Below are positions 5,475 through 11,247 of a stretch of 11,247 nucleotides of DNA, piece by piece. The position numbers and the translations under genes are program-made. How positions within the stretch are numbered: the stretch's first letter is position 1; every line of letters begins with the position of its first letter. Source of the DNA: Methanothrix sp. Its GTDB lineage: Archaea; Halobacteriota; Methanosarcinia; Methanotrichales; Methanotrichaceae. Location of the stretch: NCBI GenBank assembly GCA_012798025.1, contig JAAZNX010000115.1:1-11247 (forward strand), given 5' to 3'. The notes below the pieces were generated by a model. The model made no database searches. It was not told the origin of the DNA and saw only the letters and a list, made by a program, of their open reading frames with translations.

Positions 5475-7670
5475 TCAGAAGGCTATCTCAATGGTCTTGC
5501 CATCAAGGACATCTCCCTCGCTCACATTCAGGCTTTGCACCTTGACGCCAGTTTCATTTCCGGCAAAGATCAGATAGGGGCTTATGGCATGGGTTTCATG
5601 TCTGCTTTCTGTAGAGTATGGCACCCTCATCTCGAACGCATCCCCACTTTGAGATGCTTCATTGACGTAGTTGAAGGCGCGTCCCTGATTGGAGGTCATA
5701 TTAAGCAGCGCACCCACCCGTTGTCCTGGACTTGCCTTGACCCTGATCAAAGCTCCGGGCACATACTCGAAGACCTTTACCTCGCCCAGTGCCGAGCTTT
5801 CTCCAAAAAAAGTAGCAGATTCATAGATCAGCCTGAAGTGGCCCATGCCCACGGCATCAAAGAGGTAAAGGCGCGCAAGGGTGGTATTAAATAGCCTTTG
5901 TAAGGGTATGAGCGCTATCTTTGAACCTTGATCCTCTCGTCTCATATAACTATTGACATCCTCGTTCACCCATGTGGCAATTGCTGGCAGCTTGCTGTAG
6001 ATCAGTTTGTAGTCGGTCAGAATGTAGCGAGATCCCCGCGCATCCAGCACTGCCATAGCATCATCCTCGCTCTCGGATAGATAGAACTTGGCAGCATCCA
6101 CCACGCCTGCCTGGAAGTTATTCGCCACCACTGGCCTCTTTGATATGTAGAGGACCCAGTTTCCATAGTCCCACCAGTTCATGATGCTGTATTCTGCATT
6201 CTTGTCAGGTTTATCGTAGAAGCTGGTGGTATCGCTGTTGTTCTTCAGCCAGATGAGGGACTGATGCCAGTCTTTATCCACCGCAGGAGGTGTATTTTCT
6301 GCAAAGGAGATGGTATCTGCCAGGGTAGGCAAGATGAGGACCAACAATAGTCCCACAGCCAGCCATTTTGGAGCCTTTTGCTCAGCCTCGACCATCTTCC
6401 GCTCGATCAGATCCAGGGCAAAGAAGAACAGGATGCTTATCAGCACTCCCATGGAGATGGTGGAGAGGTAGAGGAACCTGGACTGTCCAAACGTAAGTAT
6501 GATGGTGCAAACTGCCCAGACAAGAAGGAGGATCTGTCCTTGTTTTTTTGCACCAGCTTCCCGCCGAATGTGTGCCACACAGGCTGCAATCGCTGCCAAA
6601 GAAATGAGAAGATTCAACCCGAGGCCGGAGAAGATCACTTGATAAAACGTCTCTGAATCATAAATAAGCGGCTCGGCTTCTCCAATCCTTCCTATCATCT
6701 TGCCGCCCCATATGTAATCAAGCCCTGAATGAATCAGCCCTCCAACTCCAAACAGCCCGCCTGTGAGTTGAGAGAGGATCACAAAGACAAGGCCCAGAAC
6801 CACAATCCCCAGCAAAAACGCTTTCCAGGAGGCATTCCTTTCGGCGACGACCCGCGATAGGGCAAACATGATAGATAAGGCAACGATCATGGCCGCCAGG
6901 CCGATAAAGGATGGAGACATCCAGGGTGTGTTCCAGAACGGAAGAACCAGGATCAGGGCTGCGCCATAGGCAGCAAGAAGCGTTGTAGTGATATCCTTCG
7001 AAGACGACCCGCTCTTAAGATCCAGGGTCATTTTGATGGCAGCGTAAACCAGGAAAATCCCCAGATAGACATCTGCACCCTGCCATGTGTATGCAAGGGC
7101 TGCCATCGCAATGCCTGCCAGAACTGTGAAGTGATATCTTTTATTGCTCCGAGTGATCGCTAATACTAAGAAGAGGAGAGAGATGAGATGCATCAGCACC
7201 TCCAAGCAGTGGTGGTCCATGGCGCCCAACATCGTGTACAGTAGATAGTATGGGGCCAGGACGGTCATGAAGGCTGATAGCAGCGCGACCTCCCTGCCGA
7301 AGAGCTCTTTCACCAAGTAATATACCACCGCAACCGCAATAGATCCGATAATAACAGGCACAAAGACTGCGATCGTCTCCTGGTTATGCTGACCCCAGGC
7401 AAGGCATAGAGCGGCTGAGATTTGATCAAATAGTGGTGGCCATGTGATATTGAAGCCATAAGGATAATTGAGGTAAGAGTCGAACCAGAGAGTGCTAGGA
7501 AAATGGTTCACAGTATATAAAATTCTACGCATATGGTAGTACTCATCGTAGCCCGGCAAAAGAATGCCGCTTTCGGTGAGCGAGCTCCTTCCTGCAAACA
7601 ACTTCAGCAAAATGCCGACAAAAACAATTGCCAGCAGCTCCGCCGGCTCGTTCCTCCTCCCTCGATCCAT
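5475..7670 (-). CDS. aglB: AglB/STT3 oligosaccharyltransferase, second of tandem pair
   Basis: This 731-residue paralogue of the downstream aglB is co-linear with it from end to end, with long shared stretches such as LTYTVNHFP-like and WFDSYLNYP segments in the first loop. Family marks: YDEYYH near 41-46, DHH at 152-154, RIGEAEP at 328-334 (TIxE/SVSE position) and WWDYG at 499-503. The DK-type motif is complete in the archaeal variant form, D553-x2-L556-x3-K560-x3-I564. Membrane segments fill about residues 11-455, followed by the outer domain. The two copies differ most in the region between about residues 250 and 310 and in the DK motif. A TATA box centred near 7695 is about 26 bases before the ATG and there is no ribosome site, which indicates a leaderless mRNA. 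It is 38 bases upstream of the other aglB, which has its own promoter. Confidence 0.96.
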   Translation of the reverse strand: MDRGRRNEPAELLAIVFVGILLKLFAGRSSLTESGILLPGYDEYYHMRRILYTVNHFPSTLWFDSYLNYPYGFNITWPPLFDQISAALCLAWGQHNQETIAVFVPVIIGSIAVAVVYYLVKELFGREVALLSAFMTVLAPYYLLYTMLGAMDHHCLEVLMHLISLLFLVLAITRSNKRYHFTVLAGIAMAALAYTWQGADVYLGIFLVYAAIKMTLDLKSGSSSKDITTTLLAAYGAALILVLPFWNTPWMSPSFIGLAAMIVALSIMFALSRVVAERNASWKAFLLGIVVLGLVFVILSQLTGGLFGVGGLIHSGLDYIWGGKMIGRIGEAEPLIYDSETFYQVIFSGLGLNLLISLAAIAACVAHIRREAGAKKQGQILLLVWAVCTIILTFGQSRFLYLSTISMGVLISILFFFALDLIERKMVEAEQKAPKWLAVGLLLVLILPTLADTISFAENTPPAVDKDWHQSLIWLKNNSDTTSFYDKPDKNAEYSIMNWWDYGNWVLYISKRPVVANNFQAGVVDAAKFYLSESEDDAMAVLDARGSRYILTDYKLIYSKLPAIATWVNEDVNSYMRREDQGSKIALIPLQRLFNTTLARLYLFDAVGMGHFRLIYESATFFGESSALGEVKVFEYVPGALIRVKASPGQRVGALLNMTSNQGRAFNYVNEASQSGDAFEMRVPYSTESRHETHAISPYLIFAGNETGVKVQSLNVSEGDVLDGKTIEIAF

Positions 7671-7690
7671 GTTTTCCGATAAAGAGAATC

Positions 7691-7701
7691 ATTATATAAA
7701 A
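7691..7701. promoter_or_regulatory. Symmetrical TATA box shared by divergent aglB and glycosyltransferase genes
   Basis: TTATATAA (7692-7699) is a perfect palindrome in the 74-base gap between the divergent genes. For the - strand it is about 26 bases before the aglB ATG at 7670. For the + strand it predicts a start near 7722, giving a leader of about 20-25 bases before the GTG at 7745. It is the only clear TATA box in the gap. Flanking purines (AAAAGG on the + strand side) could orient it. Confidence 0.6.
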
Positions 7702-7744
7702 GGTTTTAGAAGGAAAAGCTAAAACAGATGAAGCTCCAACATGG

Positions 7745-8872
7745 GTGGCTGTGCCCCAAGTCAGCCTGATCATCCCTACCAAGAATGAAGCCACCACCAT
7801 CTGCGAATGCATACGTCGAGCCCAAAAGGTCTATGAGGAGATGAAGCTGGACGGAGAGGTTTTGGTCTCAGACAGCTCGACCGACGAGACTGCGAAAATA
7901 GCGGCGTCATGTGGCGCGAGGGTGATTAAGCCCGAAAGACTAGGCTACGGAAATGCGTACCTAGCAGGGTTCGAACATTCACAAGGAAAATACATCGTCC
8001 TCATGGATGGAGACCTGACCTACGATCCAGGAGCAATCAAAGAGATGCTCACTCTGCTTCAAAGTGGGCGATTCGACATGGTTATGGGATCAAGGCTGAA
8101 AGGCAGGATTCTTCCTGGTGCAATGCCCGCCCTTCACCACTATGTTGGAAATCCTTTTCTTACATGGGTGTTGAACAGGCTCTTTTCTGCAGGCATATCG
8201 GATGCTCATTGCGGCTTGCGCGCCATCACCCGCGAGGGACTTGAAAGGCTGAATCTGAGGTCAGGCGGCATGGAGTTCGCCTCAGAGATGGTGATCGAGG
8301 CGGCGTCTAAGGACTTGAGGATTGCTGAGGTTCCCATCACATATTATCCCCGCAAGGGCAGCTCCAAGCTCCACACATTTACCGACGGTTGGAGACACCT
8401 GCGTTTCATGATGCTCTACCGGCCAGTGCCATTTCTCCTCGTTCCCGGACTGCTTGCCCTGGCACTGGGCCTGGCTCTGACAGCGGGCGTGTATCTGCAG
8501 GGGGGTTCGCGGATGCACTCAATGATCCTGGGTGGTCTGCTGCTCGTTATAGGCTACCAGATGCTTCTGGCAGGCATGCATTTCGGAGCCTTTGGAGCTG
8601 TTTATGGCCTTTCAAGTTCAGGAAAAATGAAGAGGCTGATGAGCTACCATTCACTGGAAAAAGAGCTGCTCTTGGGCCTTTTGTTGCTGCTAGCTGGTGT
8701 TCTTCTCGGCATGAAAGTCCTTTTAAATTGGGGTGCGACGGGCTTTGGAACCCTGGACGCTGTACAGAACGCAATGGCGGCCATGATTCTATCGATCCTC
8801 GGAATACAGACCATATTCTCAGGCATGTTCATCAGCCTGCTGCTACTCAACGGTGGACAGCAAGAAGGATAG
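7745..8872 (+). CDS. Family 2 glycosyltransferase, dolichyl-phosphate sugar synthase type
   Basis: This 375-residue enzyme probably moves a sugar from a nucleotide donor to a polyprenyl (dolichyl) phosphate on the inner face of the membrane, providing the first or a later lipid-linked sugar for N-glycosylation. The GT-A domain covers about 1-225: SLIIPTKNE at 7-15, DSSTDE at 43-48, the metal-binding DGDLTYDP at 88-95, MGSRLKG at 114-120, DAHCGLRA at 153-160 and SKLHTFTDGWRHLRF at 207-221. Four hydrophobic segments follow at about 228-250, 259-283, 307-327 and 342-368, as in membrane-anchored DPM synthases. The start is GTG; a second in-frame GTG at 7751 is possible, and no ATG is in frame. 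It is divergent from aglB and nine bases from the next glycosyltransferase, so they form an operon. The sugar cannot be told from sequence. Confidence 0.92.
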   Translation: MAVPQVSLIIPTKNEATTICECIRRAQKVYEEMKLDGEVLVSDSSTDETAKIAASCGARVIKPERLGYGNAYLAGFEHSQGKYIVLMDGDLTYDPGAIKEMLTLLQSGRFDMVMGSRLKGRILPGAMPALHHYVGNPFLTWVLNRLFSAGISDAHCGLRAITREGLERLNLRSGGMEFASEMVIEAASKDLRIAEVPITYYPRKGSSKLHTFTDGWRHLRFMMLYRPVPFLLVPGLLALALGLALTAGVYLQGGSRMHSMILGGLLLVIGYQMLLAGMHFGAFGAVYGLSSSGKMKRLMSYHSLEKELLLGLLLLLAGVLLGMKVLLNWGATGFGTLDAVQNAMAAMILSILGIQTIFSGMFISLLLLNGGQQEG

Positions 8873-8881
8873 GAACTCAGG

Positions 8882-9994
8882 ATGAGGATTGCATACATCT
8901 ACGACGCCGTGTACCCCTGGATTAAAGGCGGCGCAGAAAAGAGGATATATGAGCTCTCCCGCAGGCTGTCTGCGCGGGGCCATGAGGTCCACTGCTATGG
9001 CATGAAGTGGTGGCCTGGAGAGTGGGAGATGCTGAGAGAAGGCGTGTGCCTGCACGGTATCTGCAAGCCTATGCCTCTCTACCACGAAGGCAAGAGGTCT
9101 ATGTGGCAAGCGGCTTGCTTTGCCTACAAAGTCCTATCCATAAGATCAGACTTTGACGTGATCGACTGCCAGAATTTCCCGTACTTGCCATGCTTCTCAT
9201 CCAAGCTCCTTTGCAACAGTGTGGGATCGGAGCTATTTATTACATGGCTTGAAGTCTGGGGAGATTATTGGAATGAATATTTAGGCAAAAAGGGATTCAT
9301 AGGCAGATCGATTGAGAGGGCCGCTGCAAATCTGACTGATAAAAATATAGCCATCTCGCCGAGGACGAAGAGGGACCTGGAGGAGATTGGAGCACGAGAG
9401 GTCCAGATCGTCCCTGGTGGCATTGATATAAAAGGATTGGAGCGTGTGCCGGCCTCTTCGAAGGAGTCAGACGTAATATATGTAGGGAGGCTGGTAGAGC
9501 ACAAGAACGTTGATCTTCTGATCAAGGCGATCGGGATCGCTAAGAAGGATATTCCGGATATAAGGGCCATTGTGGTTGGCGATGGCCCGGAAAGGGGGCG
9601 ATTGACAGCCCTGGTTCGCGAGCTGGGGCTGGAAAAGAATGTGAAGTTCACTGGATTTTTGGAAGATTATGATGAAGCTCTGGCCATCATGAAATCCTCT
9701 CGGACATTCGTCTCGCCCTCGACCAGAGAGGGCTTCGGCATGGCTGCCTTGGAGGCAAATGCCTGCGGTCTGCCAGTGGTGACAGTGAATCACAAAATGA
9801 ATGCAGTATCCGACCTGGTAACAGAGGAGACGGGGATTGTGTGCGAGCCTGCTTGCGAGGCCCTGGCTGGAGCTGTGATCGGGACGCTCCAGAAGAGCGA
9901 CGGAATGCGGGGACAGTGCAAGGAGCTAGCCAGGAGGTATGACTGGGATGCCATCTGCGACAAGGCGGAAAGGGTCTACAGCGAATGGATATAA
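8882..9994 (+). CDS. Family 4 (GT-B) glycosyltransferase
   Basis: This 370-residue cytoplasmic or membrane-associated retaining glycosyltransferase is likely to add a sugar to the lipid-linked glycan. The N-terminal Rossmann half begins MRIAYIYDAVYPWIKGGAE, whose GGAE at 16-19 is typical of the family. The donor half starts with VIYVGRLVEHKN at 198-209, followed by VVGDGPER at 231-238 and the EGFGMAALE motif at 283-291, the E-x7-E signature that binds the nucleotide sugar. VPGGID at 177-182 is also characteristic. Length is normal. The gene begins nine bases after the stop of the preceding glycosyltransferase, with an AGGA element at the junction as ribosome site, so the two are co-transcribed. 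The precise donor and acceptor are unknown; the link to N-glycosylation is from context. Confidence 0.93.
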   Translation: MRIAYIYDAVYPWIKGGAEKRIYELSRRLSARGHEVHCYGMKWWPGEWEMLREGVCLHGICKPMPLYHEGKRSMWQAACFAYKVLSIRSDFDVIDCQNFPYLPCFSSKLLCNSVGSELFITWLEVWGDYWNEYLGKKGFIGRSIERAAANLTDKNIAISPRTKRDLEEIGAREVQIVPGGIDIKGLERVPASSKESDVIYVGRLVEHKNVDLLIKAIGIAKKDIPDIRAIVVGDGPERGRLTALVRELGLEKNVKFTGFLEDYDEALAIMKSSRTFVSPSTREGFGMAALEANACGLPVVTVNHKMNAVSDLVTEETGIVCEPACEALAGAVIGTLQKSDGMRGQCKELARRYDWDAICDKAERVYSEWI

Positions 9995-10043
9995 TTGCGA
10001 CAGATGGATATAGAAGTTCAATGGTTTTAAGAGTCTGATAGAC

Positions 10044-10952
10044 ATGAGCACACTGGTAACAGGCGGCGCAGGATTCATTGGTTCCAACCTTGTAGAGGAG
10101 CTTCTTGCATCAGGTGAGGAAGTAGTAGTCCTGGACAACTTGCACACGGGAAGTCTTAGTAACCTGGAGGGCTTGAAGGGCAGCTTGAGGGTGATAGAGG
10201 CTAGCTGCAACGACCTGCCAGGGATGGACCTTCATGTTGATAAGATATACCATTTGGGCATCCCGTCTTCATCGCCGATGTACAAAAAAAATCCGTACCT
10301 AGTAGGAGAGGCGTTGAACGGCTTCACGGCAGTCTTCGAGCTGGCCAGGAAATTCGATGCCCGGGTGGTTTACGCCTCGTCATCATCCCTGTACAATGGC
10401 CTTTTGCCACCTCATCGCGAGGACATGTCAATTGAGGTCACTGACTATTACACCGAGGCCCGGCTGGCCATGGAGCGGATGGCTGAGCTCTACAAGAGGC
10501 TCTTTGGCGTAAGCTCTGTGGGCATGAGGTTCTTCTCTGTGTACGGGCCGAAGGAGGAGGCCAAGAAGCAGTATGCTAACATGGTATCGCAATTCCTATG
10601 GGAGATGCGAGAAGGCAGAGCACCTGTCATTTACGGAGATGGATTGCAGACGAGGGATTTCACATATGTCAAAGATGTCGTGCGAGCGTTGCAGATGGCC
10701 ATGAAATCCGATCACCACGGAATACTGAATGTGGGGACGGGAAAAGCGCACAGCTTCAACGATGTCATAGCGATTTTGAACAAGAAGCTTGGAACGGACG
10801 CAAGGCCGAAGTACATGGAAAATCCGATCAAGAATTATGTACCACATACGCTTGCGGACACAACGAAGGCCGAGAAAGAGATCGGATTCAAGGCAATGAC
10901 CTCCCTTGATGCTGGATTAGATGCAATTATACGCCAAGTACATGTCAAGTGA
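10044..10952 (+). CDS. NAD-dependent nucleotide-sugar epimerase-like protein with YxxxR in place of YxxxK
   Basis: This is an extended short-chain dehydrogenase of 302 residues, the group that includes UDP-glucose 4-epimerase and related 4,6-dehydratases. The NAD-binding TGGAGFIGSN is at 6-15, an acidic VLDNL at 29-33 fits NAD rather than NADP, and VVYASSSSLY at 108-117 supplies the usual Ser region. RFFSVYGP at 162-169 and GDGLQTRDFTYVKDV at 198-212 are standard for the family. The catalytic YxxxK is replaced by Tyr136-TEA-Arg140 (codon CGG at 10461-10463). The protein is otherwise intact and of normal length. The ATG follows the upstream glycosyltransferase by 49 bases with no clear ribosome site; GATATAG at 10007-10013 is a possible TATA element. 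It probably prepares or modifies a sugar donor for the glycan, but activity with Arg is uncertain. Confidence 0.9.
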   Translation: MSTLVTGGAGFIGSNLVEELLASGEEVVVLDNLHTGSLSNLEGLKGSLRVIEASCNDLPGMDLHVDKIYHLGIPSSSPMYKKNPYLVGEALNGFTAVFELARKFDARVVYASSSSLYNGLLPPHREDMSIEVTDYYTEARLAMERMAELYKRLFGVSSVGMRFFSVYGPKEEAKKQYANMVSQFLWEMREGRAPVIYGDGLQTRDFTYVKDVVRALQMAMKSDHHGILNVGTGKAHSFNDVIAILNKKLGTDARPKYMENPIKNYVPHTLADTTKAEKEIGFKAMTSLDAGLDAIIRQVHVK

Positions 10953-11032
10953 ACCTCGCCCCAGTGGACAACCAGTTAAACACTCATGAGCAATGCGAGC
11001 ATGAAGTAGTTTTTCGCAGGAGGGCAGCCGAC

Positions 11033-11149
11033 GGTCGCGTACTCGCTTTACTGAAAATCATCACTAGAATCGAATGCAAAGGACTTATTTGACGGCAAAC
11101 ACACATCACTTCACCCGTTAGCGCTATTCAGTAATCTGAGTGCGCGACC
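11033..11149. repeat. 117-bp element with 27-bp imperfect terminal inverted repeats (MITE-like)
   Basis: The left arm (11033-11059) begins GGTCGCGTACTC and the right arm (11123-11149) ends GAGTGCGCGACC. As reverse complements they agree at 21 of 27 positions, including GGTCGCG and an unbroken TTACTGAA (TTCAGTAA) block. The arms stop matching outside these limits. No coding frame fits in the 63-base middle and no flanking direct duplication is evident. This resembles a miniature inverted-repeat transposable element or the remnant of an insertion sequence; the alternative is a long hairpin transcript or terminator. Confidence 0.45.
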
Positions 11150-11179
11150 CCTTCTCACTGGTAAGTAAATAGGGATCCT

Positions 11180-11207
11180 CTTAGATAACGTTAAATATTT
11201 ATCTAAG
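11180..11207. promoter_or_regulatory. AT-rich dyad, possible operator or promoter of a downstream gene
   Basis: CTTAGATAA (11180-11188) and TTATCTAAG (11199-11207) are perfect 9-bp inverted copies with a 10-base spacer containing TTAAATAT. AGATAAC also occurs twice in direct orientation, at 11183-11189 and 11206-11212. The whole stretch from 11161 on is much richer in A and T than the rest of the window, which suits a control region for a gene beyond the edge. Confidence 0.35.
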
Positions 11208-11247
11208 ATAACTAAACAATTAATCATTATATTCATTTAACAGGCCC

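Larger units (their letters stand above)
10953..11247. other. Non-coding end of window
   Basis: I see no credible gene on either strand in these 295 bases; open frames are very short, and no tRNA cloverleaf could be drawn. A T5 run at 11010-11014, within a weak TGCGA/TCGCA stem (10994-11018), may end the epimerase transcript. The rest contains an inverted-repeat element and an AT-rich region with a dyad, listed separately. Confidence 0.6.

Noticed and set aside
5535..5894. Open frame of 119 codons on the + strand inside aglB
   Set aside because: It is the complement of the conserved AglB C-terminal domain and has no start signal.
8389..8925. Open frame of 178 codons on the + strand overlapping the family 2 glycosyltransferase
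   Set aside because: It is out of frame with the transmembrane part of a clearly recognised enzyme and has the composition of a shifted frame.
9985..10012. Direct repeat ATGGATATA around the end of the family 4 glycosyltransferase gene
   Set aside because: Nine bases repeated once in AT-rich sequence is within chance, and no inserted element lies between the copies.
10953..11247. Possible tRNA or small RNA gene in the terminal gap
   Set aside because: No acceptor, anticodon and T-arm combination can be drawn; the only strong pairing is the 27-bp inverted repeat.
1..11247. CRISPR array or long tandem repeats
   Set aside because: No regularly spaced direct repeats were seen anywhere; the only long repeated segment is the paralogue 3' end.

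Overview
The window looks like chromosomal DNA of a methanogenic archaeon, most likely a Methanothrix (Methanosaeta)-type member of the Methanosarcinales. The direct evidence is archaeal: two AglB/STT3 oligosaccharyltransferases, TATA boxes about 26-28 nt ahead of start codons, and GGTG/GGAGG-type ribosome sites. The genus is an inference from gene content and was not tested by any search.

Layout. Positions 1-3153 (+ strand) carry a tandem set of four exported proteins. The first is present only as its last 45 codons; the other three are complete, each with a signal peptide and N-glycosylation sequons. The fragment at 1-139 is almost identical to the 3' end of the gene at 2434-3153. The three complete proteins are far more diverged, but by eye they share one domain plan and cysteines at or near the C-terminus. 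Hairpins and T-tracts separate the genes.

Positions 3217-7670 (- strand) hold two tandem aglB genes, each with its own TATA box close to the start codon, so both mRNAs are probably leaderless or nearly so. Positions 7745-10952 (+ strand, divergent) hold a membrane-anchored family 2 glycosyltransferase of the dolichyl-phosphate sugar synthase type, a family 4 glycosyltransferase, and a nucleotide-sugar epimerase-like protein whose catalytic YxxxK motif reads YxxxR. The last 295 bases have no gene; they contain a 117-bp element with 27-bp imperfect terminal inverted repeats and an AT-rich stretch with a perfect 9-bp dyad.

Together, the right-hand genes can supply nucleotide sugars, charge a polyprenyl-phosphate carrier, extend a glycan and transfer it to Asn sequons outside the membrane. 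The exported proteins next to them have sequons and are plausible clients. The most interesting points are the co-localised secreted paralogue family, the divergent substrate-recognition motif in one of the two AglBs, the Lys-to-Arg epimerase, the sharp gene-conversion-like tract, and the small inverted-repeat element.
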